From Cytobacillus firmus (GTDB lineage Bacteria > Bacillota > Bacilli > Bacillales > Cytobacillaceae), in assembly GCF_023657595.1 (NCBI RefSeq), contig NZ_CP098323.1:582001-646000 (forward strand): 64,000 nucleotides of DNA, in the 5' to 3' direction. The translations under genes and the position numbers were made by a program. This document shows positions 35,301-42,953 of the stretch, piece by piece. How positions within the stretch are numbered: position 1 is the stretch's first letter; every line of letters begins with the position of its first letter. Below the pieces are notes generated by a model, which saw only the letters and a program-made list of their open reading frames with translations, had not been told where the DNA came from and did not search any database.

Positions 35301-35468
35301 CTGGCTTTGACCACCTCATCAGGAACACTTATTTCAAAGGGCCTTGCGGTAACGGTCATTGGCGGTTTAACATCATCCACACTGCTGACGTTAATAATTG
35401 TTCCTGTTGTGTATGAATTATTTTTCCTGAAAACGTCTAAGATAGAGAGAAGAGCTGAGGGGAAATAG
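32391..35468 (+). CDS. RND-family efflux permease (SwrC/AcrB-like)
   Basis: 1025-residue proton-driven exporter with the canonical RND plan. A first membrane helix (12-32), a large external loop, helices 2-6 carrying GGMAVAVGRVVDDSIVVIENIFR (the conserved Asp pair of proton relay), a second large loop and six C-terminal helices. Closest in kind to B. subtilis SwrC/YerP. A glycine-rich linker around residue 250 (GAPAEGAGGGGEQG) is unusual. No membrane-fusion partner is adjacent, as is normal for Gram-positive RND pumps. Likely substrates are surfactants, fatty acids or drugs; regulated by the upstream TetR protein. Confidence 0.92.
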   Translation: MMNFLTKFSLKNAAAVFIISFLLITGGIYSFSKLKVDQFPDIEFPQISIEAVYPGASPSDVDKQVVSKLEDQLDSIEGVKKMTSSAYDSIGIINLEFPFDTDLDKVEQQVNSVIDEAGLPEEADVKLNRLSFGSFPIYNISFFSKDGESIEAVMKDEVIPELNKIEGINSVSVAGLTDNLVQITVDKEKAAEAGLSLSSIKEQINQKYLSFPAGELTESEEQIPIRVEENLDSIANLENLQLQPAFGGAPAEGAGGGGEQGNQKSAGISLKDIADIEPITDKSELARYNLKDSLSMAITKKQEANTVEVADKVTSVLEKYDDQLDYEIGIDSAKDIEKSVSTLVKEGLLGALFASIAVLVFLRNARATIIAVVSIPLSILIAAIFLNQMDISLNIMTLGGMAVAVGRVVDDSIVVIENIFRRVRKSNEGMSDKIILESTKEILKAITSSTLTTVVVFLPIGFVGGITGKFFLPFALTIVFSLLASLLVSITIVPILAKFSFKKVPAEEKEGALQRFYGRLIEKSLNHKLVILFISLVLLVGSLAVVPSLGFTFIPNEQSKTLTASIELPSSASLEKTNAISLKVEEMLDEQKEAADVTAAIGARDFATGLRLENKASYFVNLEDNVNVEKTIKSIESKIEDISEEENADLKISVQELETGGPPSNNNVDIDLFSNDLEALQKASKQVEEYMQENNDLKYITNNFSEKQKQFLVEIDSEKASEYGLSGFQILGTVSDQTKPVNVGTLLLDDKEQEVQLSFDKELGSKDELEEVTLFSQRGPVPLSEVAEVKEIDTFTSIQKLDSKVYARVSGQVKGNDVQAVSSEVKAGVEKLDLPDGVSLTSGGGNDETVEIFQSLGISILVAIGLVYLTMLITFGKARIPFIILSSLIFVPIGSLVSLYMINEPLSVSVMIGFLMLIGIVTTNAIVLVDRIGQNRTKGLPIRESLVEAGKTRLRPILMTAFATIAALIPLALTTSSGTLISKGLAVTVIGGLTSSTLLTLIIVPVVYELFFLKTSKIERRAEGK

Positions 35469-35571
35469 GATGGAGGGAACACTCCATCAGGAATTTATTT
35501 CTGCGTGTATTGAATTACTCATCACAAGTTGGTATATTATCATATATATGTAATCAATGATGTGATCAAGT

Positions 35572-35786
35572 AAATAAGGATTGTGAAACAGAAAATATAG
35601 CCTGGGCTGAGAGCTATATCACCACTCCTTATTGAAACCTGCCACGGAGATGTTAGGAAAAAGCTAACCGGGTCGTTTCGTTATTAACGATTAGAGGGCT
35701 TTAGATTTTGTAAAAGCCGAACTAAGGTGGTACCGCGTCTATTAGCATAAAGACGTCCTTTTGAAGGACTCTTTATGCTTTTTTTA
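35572..35786 (+). ncRNA. T-box leader, proline-type
   Basis: The T-box core AAGGTGGTACCGCG (35725-35738) is followed by an intrinsic terminator (35744-35786). Upstream, AATAAGGA pairs with TCCTTATT to close a Stem I of only about 60 bases, whose 3' side holds CACCAC with a CCA proline triplet at 35622-35624 as the likely specifier. Uncharged tRNA-Pro would stabilise the antiterminator and allow proS expression. Stem I appears short compared with the usual roughly 100-base form. Confidence 0.88.
35744..35786 (+). terminator. T-box terminator
   Basis: AGCATAAAGACGTCCTT pairs with AAGGACTCTTTATGCT around TTG, followed by a T run; exclusive with the antiterminator. Confidence 0.88.
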
Positions 35787-35818
35787 TTCTTAAAAAGTAT
35801 TTTCAGGAGGAAAAGAAG

Positions 35819-37255
35819 ATGTCTCAAAACACCAACAACTTTTCAAAATGGTATCTGGAAACGATACAAAAAGCAGATTTATTTGATTACACCCCTGTTC
35901 GCGGGTGTATCGCCTTTAAGCCTGATGGCTATGAAATTTGGGAGCATATTCAGGCAGAGATGGATAAGCGTTTTAAGGAAACCGGCCACCGCAATGCCTA
36001 TTTTCCGATGCTGATTCCGGAGAACTTTTTTCAAAAGGAAAAGGATCACATTGAAGGATTTTCGCCGGAGCTTCCGTGGATCACAGAAGCGGCAGGAGAG
36101 AAGCTTGAGGAGCGTCTGGCACTGCGCCCAACTTCTGAAACGATGATTGGACATTTGTATTCCGATTGGATTAAAAGCTACCGGGATCTGCCGGTCTTAA
36201 TCAATCAATGGGCGAATGTATTCCGCTGGGAGAAGAAAACACTTCCTTTCATCCGCACGTCAGAATTTTTATGGCAGGAAGGCCACACAGCTCATGTGGA
36301 CGAAGAAGAAGCGCGCAAGGAAACGATGCAGATGCTCGAGATTTATAAAGAAGTGGTAGAAGGCTTGCTTGCCATTCCTGTGTATGATGGGCAAAAAACA
36401 CCATCCGAGCGCTTTGCAGGTGCGGTTGATACGTTCTCCATTGAAGCGATGATGAAGGATGGAAAAGCGGTACAGGCGGGAACTTCCCATTACTTGGGCA
36501 CAAAGTTTGCGGAAGCTTTTGATATCAAATATTTGAACAAAGAAAATAAACATACTTTTGTCCATACAACATCATGGGGTACATCCACACGGTTAATCGG
36601 CTCTGTCATCATGGTTCATGGTGATGAACAAGGCCTTGTTCTCCCTCCAAGAGTAGCACCGACTCAAGTCGTGCTGATTCCAGTCGGCCCATGGAAAAAG
36701 AACCCTGCGATTATGGAGAAATTAGATGAAGTGTTTGCTGCATTAAAGGCGGAAGGAATCCGTGTACGCCTTGATGATTCCGATCAATCACCAGGCTATA
36801 AATTTAATGAGTGGGAGCTAAAAGGCGTGCCTGTCCGCATAGAGCTTGGCCCTCGTGATTTAGACCAAAATCAATGCTTAATGAAGGCGCGTGATCTTGG
36901 TGATAAAGTGGCCGTACCGCTTGATTCGATTATAGAAAGCATCAAAAATGAGCTTGAAACGATGCAGACTCGTTTATTAGAGAAAGCTAAAGCATTCCGT
37001 GAAGAGCATTCACACACACATATCGATACTATCGAGCAATTAGAACAGCACATTGCCCAATCTGAACAAAATGATGCCATCCCAGGCTGGATCTTAGCCG
37101 GATGGTGCGGTGATGATGCCTGTGAAGAAAGTGTAAAAGAAAAAACGAAATTCACGACACGGAACATCCCGTTCAACCCGCCGGCAACGAAAGATACCTG
37201 CATCCATTGTGGAAAAGAAGCGAAGCATACGGTTTGGTTTGCGCGGGCTTACTAA
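35819..37255 (+). CDS. proS: Prolyl-tRNA synthetase, archaeal/eukaryotic-type (class II)
   Basis: 478-residue synthetase of the short ProS form without the bacterial editing insertion. Class II motifs are visible: motif 2 in ALRPTSET...FRWE, and motif 3 in the GTSTRLIGSVIMVHGDEQGLVLPP region. The anticodon domain follows, and a C-terminal domain with a zinc-type CIHCGKEAKHT ends in the tyrosine (ARAY) typical of this group. Bacilli often have a second, longer bacterial ProS elsewhere. Expression is T-box controlled, so it responds to proline tRNA charging. Confidence 0.95.
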   Translation: MSQNTNNFSKWYLETIQKADLFDYTPVRGCIAFKPDGYEIWEHIQAEMDKRFKETGHRNAYFPMLIPENFFQKEKDHIEGFSPELPWITEAAGEKLEERLALRPTSETMIGHLYSDWIKSYRDLPVLINQWANVFRWEKKTLPFIRTSEFLWQEGHTAHVDEEEARKETMQMLEIYKEVVEGLLAIPVYDGQKTPSERFAGAVDTFSIEAMMKDGKAVQAGTSHYLGTKFAEAFDIKYLNKENKHTFVHTTSWGTSTRLIGSVIMVHGDEQGLVLPPRVAPTQVVLIPVGPWKKNPAIMEKLDEVFAALKAEGIRVRLDDSDQSPGYKFNEWELKGVPVRIELGPRDLDQNQCLMKARDLGDKVAVPLDSIIESIKNELETMQTRLLEKAKAFREEHSHTHIDTIEQLEQHIAQSEQNDAIPGWILAGWCGDDACEESVKEKTKFTTRNIPFNPPATKDTCIHCGKEAKHTVWFARAY

Positions 37256-37301
37256 ACCTGGAATGTGAAATATAACGTGATCTTTCAGAGTCAATTGTTT
37301 T

Positions 37302-37332
37302 TAGGGCCGCCTCATTCAGGCGGCCTATTTCT
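37302..37332 (+). terminator. proS terminator
   Basis: GGCCGCCT pairs with AGGCGGCC around five bases, followed by a T-rich run. Confidence 0.8.
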
Positions 37333-37369
37333 TATGGTTTCAAAGCAAATTTTTTTAATCTGGATATTG

Positions 37370-37378
37370 TGTTATAAT
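37370..37378 (+). promoter_or_regulatory. Extended -10 promoter of the cysteine hydrolase
   Basis: TGTTATAAT is an extended -10 with no clear -35. Confidence 0.55.
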
Positions 37379-37384
37379 CAAAAA

Positions 37385-37402
37385 TATCTAAAAATTTAGA
37401 TA
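37385..37402. promoter_or_regulatory. Palindromic operator candidate
   Basis: TATCTAAA-AA-TTTAGATA, a perfect 18-base palindrome placed at the expected start point of transcription. A MarR- or TetR-type repressor is plausible; none is adjacent. Confidence 0.55.
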
Positions 37403-37420
37403 ACGAAAGAGGAGAGCCGC

Positions 37421-37978
37421 TTGAATCAAACCTTATTAATTATTGATGCCCAGCAAGAGTTAATCGATGGGAATCTGGAAGAAAGTGCAGTTATTAATAA
37501 AGAGCACCTTCTTGGGAATATCAATTTAGTGATTGATAAAGCAAAACAATCAGGTGTTCCAGTTGTCTTTGTAAGGGATTTAGATGTTGCGAAAGGGAAA
37601 GGAAAAGGATTTCAGGTACACGAAGAAATTATTGTGCCTGCAGAAACAAAGTACTTTGATAAAGCGGCAACCAATTCTTTTCATGGAACGGGACTCCTGG
37701 ATCACCTGAAATCTCAAAAGGTCAAGCATGTTGTAATAATGGGATGCAAAACCCAGCACTGTATAGACAGTGCAGTGAGAACCGCAACTATTAATGGATT
37801 GGATGTCACATTAGTAGGTGATGGACATTCAACAACGGATAGCGATACTTTAAGTGCGGAACAAATTATTAAGCATCATAATGAAATTCTTCATGGCCAT
37901 TACAATGTGGAACACTTTTCAGTTGTCAGAAATGCAGCGGAAGACTTGTTTCATCCAATACATGATTCTTATAGGTAA
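37421..37978 (+). CDS. Isochorismatase-family cysteine hydrolase
   Basis: 185-residue alpha/beta hydrolase with the catalytic triad Asp10 (LIIDAQ), Lys81 region (YFDKAATNSF) and Cys114 (GCKTQHCIDSAVRTA). Family members split isochorismate, nicotinamide or carbamoyl compounds; there is no siderophore gene nearby, so a nicotinamidase- or ureidase-like role on an unknown amide is as likely. TTG start after AAAGAGGAGAG. An operator-like palindrome stands over its promoter. Confidence 0.85.
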   Translation: MNQTLLIIDAQQELIDGNLEESAVINKEHLLGNINLVIDKAKQSGVPVVFVRDLDVAKGKGKGFQVHEEIIVPAETKYFDKAATNSFHGTGLLDHLKSQKVKHVVIMGCKTQHCIDSAVRTATINGLDVTLVGDGHSTTDSDTLSAEQIIKHHNEILHGHYNVEHFSVVRNAAEDLFHPIHDSYR

Positions 37979-38025
37979 TAGGTAAATTCAATTATAGTTT
38001 AAGGATATTCCTCGTTGAAATGGAT

Positions 38026-38057
38026 TCCCAATTTCTTGATGAGAAATTGGGATTTTT
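38026..38057 (+). terminator. Terminator after the cysteine hydrolase
   Basis: TCCCAATTTCT pairs with AGAAATTGGGA around five bases, followed by TTTTT. Confidence 0.88.
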
Positions 38058-38102
38058 AATATGTGAGTTACACATTCAAGCTTATCTAACAGAGGTGGCC
38101 AT

Positions 38103-38633
38103 ATGAAGATTCGTCTTACGGAATTTAACAATAATTGGGCCCCTATGTATCAAAAAGAAGCACAATTCCTAAAATCCATCTTTAAAGATGAAATCATTAA
38201 ATGTGAACATTTCGGGAGTACCGCAGTCCAGGGGATGAAGGCAAAGCCTGTAATCGATATGATGTGTATTGTGAGAAACATCGAGAAGATAGATGAATTT
38301 AATGAGAAGATGAAGAAGCTTGGATATGACTCTGCCGGGGAATGGGGCATTACAGGGAGAAGATTATTTCGTAAAGGCGGGGAAAACCGATCTCATCATA
38401 TACATTTCTATCAATTTGATAACCCCCAAATAGAACGGCATCTTATTTTTAGAGATTATCTGCGGACCCATCCCCGTGAAGCAGCAAGGTATACGAAGTT
38501 TAAGGAAGAATTGGCTCAAAGGTTTGAAGACACGGCTGATTATAGCCAGGCAAAAAAGGTGTTTGTGAAAGGGATGGAGCAGAAGGCGCTTGATTGGTAT
38601 GCAGGTGTAAGGGACTTCCATCCCGAGGAATAG
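38103..38633 (+). CDS. GrpB/UPF0157 family protein
   Basis: 176-residue nucleotidyltransferase-fold protein of the GrpB family, with the segment HFGSTAVQGMKAKPVIDMM (GST followed by two acidic residues further on) and RSHHIHFYQ typical of the group. The GS...D arrangement resembles the Pol-beta nucleotidyltransferase core. No substrate is known. Preceded by AGAGGTGG and followed by a small convergent gene. Confidence 0.85.
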   Translation: MKIRLTEFNNNWAPMYQKEAQFLKSIFKDEIIKCEHFGSTAVQGMKAKPVIDMMCIVRNIEKIDEFNEKMKKLGYDSAGEWGITGRRLFRKGGENRSHHIHFYQFDNPQIERHLIFRDYLRTHPREAARYTKFKEELAQRFEDTADYSQAKKVFVKGMEQKALDWYAGVRDFHPEE

Positions 38634-38683
38634 CGGTTTGCTTTCATTCCTTTACCATTAGGCATTGGGGTTGTAAGGAACTT

Positions 38684-38881
38684 TTAATTATAGTCAGTGT
38701 GTGTTAGAAACTTTTGATATGCTTTTGCGGTAATCCTTGAAATCAAATAAATGCTTATGAACGAAGCAACAGACACGAAGAGTATTGATGTATAAGGGGT
38801 ATTCACATTGTAAAAGGCAAATATAGTTATTAACAATGAAAGTCCTAATGATTTTGTGGTGTGTTTATTATTGGGGCTCAT
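38684..38881 (-). CDS. Small two-helix membrane protein (65 aa)
   Basis: A strong AAAGGAGG lies 6 bases before the ATG. The product has a short basic N-terminus and two hydrophobic segments (about residues 12-24 and 31-48), ending KFLTHTDYN. No known family is recognised. Confidence 0.6.
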   Translation of the reverse strand: MSPNNKHTTKSLGLSLLITIFAFYNVNTPYTSILFVSVASFISIYLISRITAKAYQKFLTHTDYN

Positions 38882-39016
38882 AAAAATCCTCCTTTCGTTA
38901 ATGAAATCATTGCCTGTTAGTTATTTATATATTAACATAAAATTCCATATTGTTTAAAGGATTTCCTTTCCACGCAGCGAATAAGGTTAGGAAAGTCTTA
39001 TATATAGGAGATTACT

Positions 39017-39466
39017 ATGGGTTATGTAATGGATTTAAGAAAAATAGTTGGAAGCCGTCCTCTTGTTATTCCTGGGGCAAGTGTTATCGTTTTGGATAAG
39101 AATAACAGGCTGTTGCTGCAGTTAAGAATGGATAATAACTGTTGGGCATTGGCGGGAGGTTCTCTGGAGCCTGGAGAGACATTGGAAGAGGTGGCTAAGA
39201 GAGAGCTGTTGGAAGAAACTGGGTTAACAGCAAATGATCTGCAGTTGTTTAATATTTATTCAGGAGAAGAATTTTACTATAAATACCCGCACGGTGATGA
39301 AGTATATAATGTCATCACCGCTTATATCTGCAACAACTATGATGGAGAACTTACAATGGATAGCGAAGAGGTTAAAGATTTGCGTTTTTTTCATGTCCAT
39401 GAGATTCCCTCGAATATAAGTCCTCCAGATCGTAAAGTGATTAAAGATTATATTAATTCTATTTAG
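39017..39466 (+). CDS. Nudix hydrolase
   Basis: 149-residue pyrophosphohydrolase carrying a full Nudix box (GGSLEPGETLEEVAKRELLEETG spans residues about 45-67; key residues Gly, Glu, Arg-Glu and Glu-Glu-x-Gly all present). It removes nucleoside diphosphates linked to another moiety; the substrate is not evident. TAGGAGA precedes the ATG. Confidence 0.88.
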   Translation: MGYVMDLRKIVGSRPLVIPGASVIVLDKNNRLLLQLRMDNNCWALAGGSLEPGETLEEVAKRELLEETGLTANDLQLFNIYSGEEFYYKYPHGDEVYNVITAYICNNYDGELTMDSEEVKDLRFFHVHEIPSNISPPDRKVIKDYINSI

Positions 39467-39578
39467 AAAGGAGTTCCGAAGAGGAGCTCCCTTTTTTCTT
39501 CATTGGTATTCATAATAAATTAAAAATTGAAACAATTTAAGATTTCAGCCGTATAGTTAGTAATAAAGGAGGTTTGGT

Positions 39579-39875
39579 GTGTTGAAACATCTAACTATCG
39601 GGATCGTTTTCTCAATAACTGGTGTTTTATTATCACTTGGTTTTTGGGAATTAAGTAAGACTTACTTAGTGACAGGAGCCATTGGATTATTTTTTATAGC
39701 CATGTCTGTTCTTATGTCAGGTTCTATAGCTGGTCCCCATCGGATGAGGGCAGGCTTGGAAGCACATGATTCTCCTGACGAAAAACGAAAGCGGAAAAGA
39801 ACAAGCATCGGCTCAGTTTTAATTGGCCTGCCAAATATTATGATTGCGCTGCTTCTTTATCTTTTCTTAAACTGA
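39579..39875 (+). CDS. Small membrane protein, DUF5316-like
   Basis: 98-residue membrane protein with three hydrophobic segments (about residues 5-22, 28-45 and 77-96) and a charged central loop with KRKRKR. It resembles DUF5316 proteins of bacilli, but this assignment is from memory and tentative. GTG start 6 bases after AAAGGAGG; the adjacent TTG is also possible. Confidence 0.6.
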   Translation: MLKHLTIGIVFSITGVLLSLGFWELSKTYLVTGAIGLFFIAMSVLMSGSIAGPHRMRAGLEAHDSPDEKRKRKRTSIGSVLIGLPNIMIALLLYLFLN

Positions 39876-39921
39876 GAGTTGTTTATCTATAAAGGCGCCT
39901 TTCAAAATAAGGGGTGAACCT

Positions 39922-40095
39922 ATGTGGTGGTTAGTAATTTTTATTGCAGGAATTATATTATTTGCTTTGTTTATTGATTGGAGACGCAGGAGAAACAATA
40001 ATAACCCTCTTCCCCCAACAAATCCGAACGCAAAGCCAGGGGAAAGTTCAAATTATTTAATGGGAGATAATAAGGACACAGGCGGATTTCAGTAA
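39922..40095 (+). CDS. Small single-pass membrane protein (57 aa)
   Basis: AAGGGGTG precedes an ATG opening a 57-residue frame: one N-terminal membrane helix (MWWLVIFIAGIILFALF), a RRRR stop-transfer segment and a Pro/Asn-rich hydrophilic tail. It lies in a run of small membrane-protein genes. Function unknown. Confidence 0.6.
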   Translation: MWWLVIFIAGIILFALFIDWRRRRNNNNPLPPTNPNAKPGESSNYLMGDNKDTGGFQ

Positions 40096-40146
40096 TTTTA
40101 TATAACTGGAGTTTTATAAAATAATGAGTCAATTTAGGGGGATTTC

Positions 40147-40380
40147 ATGGAGAAAATCATAGTTAAAACAGGAATCTATTCATTTATTGTTTCCTTTTTC
40201 TTATTGGTCGCCTTTATGAAGCGAATTGAAAGCACAACAGATGTTGATGGTATGACTTCAAGTATAATAACACCATATCCTGAGTTCTTTTTTACTATTT
40301 TTCGATATTCTGTAATCACTTCAATAATTGCCGTTACCATTGCAATTATTTATTTATTTTCAATGAGGGAAAATGATTAA
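40147..40380 (+). CDS. Small two-helix membrane protein (77 aa)
   Basis: TTAGGGGGAT precedes the ATG. The protein has two hydrophobic segments (about residues 8-24 and 53-72) separated by a polar loop beginning MKRIESTTDVDG. A family of similar short proteins is common in bacilli but has no assigned role. Confidence 0.6.
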   Translation: MEKIIVKTGIYSFIVSFFLLVAFMKRIESTTDVDGMTSSIITPYPEFFFTIFRYSVITSIIAVTIAIIYLFSMREND

Positions 40381-40386
40381 CAAACG

Positions 40387-40415
40387 CAGCTGCCAGTCCA
40401 GGTGGCTTTTTCTTT
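40387..40415 (+). terminator. Terminator after the small membrane gene
   Basis: AGCTGCC pairs with GGTGGCT (two wobbles), followed by a T-rich run. Confidence 0.6.
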
Positions 40416-40465
40416 TTGAATGGTTGTTTCGCAAGGTTTGTTGCTATTGGTAAATTATTTACTGA

Positions 40466-40661
40466 GTTGATTGGAGCGGAAGGTGCGAGATCCTCGAAAA
40501 TGCAATCGCATTTTCTTCGTGCGGTGTTTACTCAAGGAAGCTGATTCAACGTCCTGCGGGAGTAGCGGGACAGGTGAGACCCCGCAGACGCACAGCGTCG
40601 AGGAGGCTCACCGCCTGCCCCGCGGTTTGCTGAGCATCCTGAAGCGGAAATCAACGGGCAG
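40466..40661. repeat. Bacillus-type GC-rich interspersed repeat
   Basis: About 196 bases, far richer in GC than the surroundings. It begins TTGATTGGAGCGGAAGG and ends near GAAGCGGAAATCAA, with inner palindromes CGGGACAGGTGAGACCCCG and GGAGGCTCACCGCC. Copies of this element are scattered in intergenic DNA of many Bacillus species, where they often produce spurious gene calls. The TTGATT/AATCAA ends are inverted, as in a MITE. Apart from the repeat, the 40381-40828 gap contains no gene. Confidence 0.8.
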
Positions 40662-40828
40662 CATTGATAGACGAAAAACAACAATTTATATGAAAAAGGC
40701 CTTTTGAATAAACAGGTCTTATAAGAGGCAATTAGGGATGGGATTTAAGGACGAAGGTTTTTAAAAAAATGAAACCTTTACTCAACTCAGTCGTCTTAGC
40801 ATTAAAGTGAAAATAGGGTGGGGAGTGT

Positions 40829-41383
40829 GTGAGAAAGATCAGGGACGATGATTCATTAGAAAATCGTGAAGTTTGGCTTGAGTTGATAATGGATGAGTAC
40901 GGTGAACGGCTCACGAAGCTTGCTTATAACTATGTGAAAGACTGGAAGCTGGCTGAAGATATTGTTCAAGATGTATTCATCACATGTTACCAAAATTATG
41001 ACAAAATCGATGAAGTGACCTCCTTTAAATCATGGATTTATCGATTGGCTATTAATAGATCAAAGGATATCTTGAAGAGTCATGCATTTCGGAAAGTGGT
41101 GCTTAATTCGAGCCTGTTTTCTTTATTTTCATCGAAGGAATTACCTCCGGAAAAGGAGCTGCTGAAGCGCAGCGAGGAAGAATTTCTTTCCTTTTGTGTA
41201 TTGTCTTTGCCTGTGAAGTATCGGGAAGTTGTTACTCTCTATTATTATGAAGAATGTTCGATTGAAGAGATCCAGGGATTAATAGGAGTAAACCAAAATA
41301 CGATTAAAACGAGATTGAGCAGAGGCAGGATGAAGTTAAAAAAAATGATGGAGAGGCGGGGATACAATGGAGAGCAAGCTTAG
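40829..41383 (+). CDS. ECF-type RNA polymerase sigma factor
   Basis: 184-residue sigma-70 family factor. Region 2 is DEYGERLTKLAYNYVKDWKLAEDIVQDVF with FKSWIYRLAINRSKD; region 4 begins near residue 125 and contains VVTLYYYEECSIEEIQGLIGVNQNTIKTRLSRGR. GTG start after GGGGAG. The next gene overlaps its end by 17 bases and encodes a membrane protein in the anti-sigma position. Target genes cannot be read from here. Confidence 0.9.
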   Translation: MRKIRDDDSLENREVWLELIMDEYGERLTKLAYNYVKDWKLAEDIVQDVFITCYQNYDKIDEVTSFKSWIYRLAINRSKDILKSHAFRKVVLNSSLFSLFSSKELPPEKELLKRSEEEFLSFCVLSLPVKYREVVTLYYYEECSIEEIQGLIGVNQNTIKTRLSRGRMKLKKMMERRGYNGEQA

Positions 41384-42392
41384 GCAGCTGCGGCGGGCAA
41401 TGGACTCGACAACTCACAAGGGCGAGCACTTTACGGAATTTCAAAAAATGAATATTAGAAAAGCGCTCCATTCCGATAGAAGAGAGAAGCCAACAAAAAA
41501 GCCTCATAAATTCGTTATATTTGCCATATCCACTTTTGCCATCTGCCTCTTAGCTTTCTTGGTTTCAACTGAGACATGGGTCAGGCAGGATCAAAACCAG
41601 ATACATGGCGGTACGGCTGGTGAATGGAACATCCGGCATGAATATAAGGTGAATCAAAAGATGATATTCAGCATATTACCCGATCCTTATCTGAAAGCTG
41701 GAACGCCTTATGGCTATATCTTTAGTTTCCAGGAGCCTTTTAACACGTATAAAGGAAAAGAGCTTTCTATTTCTGCCTTTCATAAAGAAACTGGCGAAAG
41801 AATACAAGTCTTATCTCAGCAAAAAATAATAGAACCTTCTCCCGGGTACCCAAGTTTGCAGCGGTTCATGACGACATTCACCCTTCCTTACCAAGGCCTG
41901 TGGAAGTTTGAAGTGTATCTGGATGGCAAATCCTATGGGGATGTAGTGGTCAGTGTAGCAGAAAAAGCTAAGGATGACCCTATTACACTGCCTCAGGATA
42001 TACCGGATTTTGTTCAAGAGAGCGATTTTGACACTATTGATTGGAAGAGAAAAGCTGTGGAGTTCGGCAGCAGGGGCATAATTGGAAATGAAAACAAGTC
42101 CGGTGTGATTGGCGCTGATATGCCCAGTTTAAACGGCCAAAAGTGGATGTGGCATTTATGGGGCGTTGAGAATGCAGACTTGACTATCGTTGGCTTTCAT
42201 AAAGAATCGCAAACAGTTCATCCCATTTTAACAAATGGCATGGGATGGACCATTCGTGCATATGGTCCAAACAACGGGGCGGATGCCCATACACCATCAT
42301 CTGTTAAAATTCCCAAAAAGGGTGAGTGGGCCATTTTGCTTTATGTGGATGGGGAATTATTCGATCAATTGATTTACGATATAAATGAATGA
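41367..42392 (+). CDS. Candidate membrane anti-sigma factor (DUF4871-like)
   Basis: 341-residue protein with a cytoplasmic N-terminal segment (about 1-46), one membrane helix (48-67) and an extracytoplasmic beta-rich domain. The C-terminal part (GWTIRAYGPNNGADAHTPSS, then KKGEWAILLYVDGELFD) resembles DUF4871/YhfM-type domains. Position, overlap with the sigma gene and topology all fit an anti-sigma factor that releases the sigma on envelope stress. No classic zinc anti-sigma HxxxCxxC motif is present, so the interaction is inferred. Confidence 0.75.
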   Translation: MESKLRQLRRAMDSTTHKGEHFTEFQKMNIRKALHSDRREKPTKKPHKFVIFAISTFAICLLAFLVSTETWVRQDQNQIHGGTAGEWNIRHEYKVNQKMIFSILPDPYLKAGTPYGYIFSFQEPFNTYKGKELSISAFHKETGERIQVLSQQKIIEPSPGYPSLQRFMTTFTLPYQGLWKFEVYLDGKSYGDVVVSVAEKAKDDPITLPQDIPDFVQESDFDTIDWKRKAVEFGSRGIIGNENKSGVIGADMPSLNGQKWMWHLWGVENADLTIVGFHKESQTVHPILTNGMGWTIRAYGPNNGADAHTPSSVKIPKKGEWAILLYVDGELFDQLIYDINE

Positions 42393-42448
42393 TGATGCTT
42401 TATGATCTTTTCTTCGCAAAGATTTGCAAGTTTATTGGGAGGTCTTAT

Positions 42449-42871
42449 ATGAAACCGCGGATTTCAGTTATCACATTAGGTGTAGATGATTTAGAAAGGT
42501 CCTTACATTTCTATCAAATTGGTCTTGGGCTTCCAACACAGGGCATAGTAGGAAGAGAGTTCGAGCATGGTGCTGTGGCATTTTTTGATCTGCAATCTGG
42601 ATTAAAACTGGCAATTTGGAATCGAAAAGATATCGCTCATGATACCAATATGAACCAGACAGGAAAAAGGACAACTGAATTTACGATTGGGCATAATGTT
42701 GGGAGTAAAGAAGAGGTAGATATGGTAATGAAACAGGCAGAGAGTGCGGGTGCCGTTATTACGGTTCAAGCCCATGAGACTTTTTGGGGTGGATATTCCG
42801 GATATTTTCAAGACCCAGATGGACACTTGTGGGAAGTGGTCTGGAATCCTGCTTGGGAATTTACAGAATAA
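42449..42871 (+). CDS. VOC-family (glyoxalase-like) protein
   Basis: 140-residue vicinal-oxygen-chelate protein with two paired beta-alpha-beta-beta-beta units; ISVITLGVDDLERSLHFYQIGLGL opens the first and FQDPDGHLWEVVWNP closes the second with the metal-ligand Glu. It may be a dioxygenase, glutathione-type transferase or ligand-binding resistance protein. The ATG following GGGAGG is used; the upstream in-frame extension overlaps the anti-sigma gene. Confidence 0.85.
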   Translation: MKPRISVITLGVDDLERSLHFYQIGLGLPTQGIVGREFEHGAVAFFDLQSGLKLAIWNRKDIAHDTNMNQTGKRTTEFTIGHNVGSKEEVDMVMKQAESAGAVITVQAHETFWGGYSGYFQDPDGHLWEVVWNPAWEFTE

Positions 42872-42901
42872 GTTCCAATGCCCTTATCAACTAATAGATA
42901 C

Positions 42902-42943
42902 AAGAGCTGCCGATTAAGATTGTTGATCGGCAGCTCTTTTTTT
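42902..42943. terminator. Bidirectional terminator
   Basis: AAGAGCTGCCGAT pairs with ATCGGCAGCTCTT, followed by seven Ts; it separates the VOC gene from the converging acetyltransferase. Confidence 0.9.
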
Positions 42944-42953
42944 ATCCAGCCTC

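Noticed and set aside
40471..40707. 78-residue frame on the plus strand
   Set aside because: Lies almost wholly in the Bacillus-type interspersed repeat, a known source of false gene calls.
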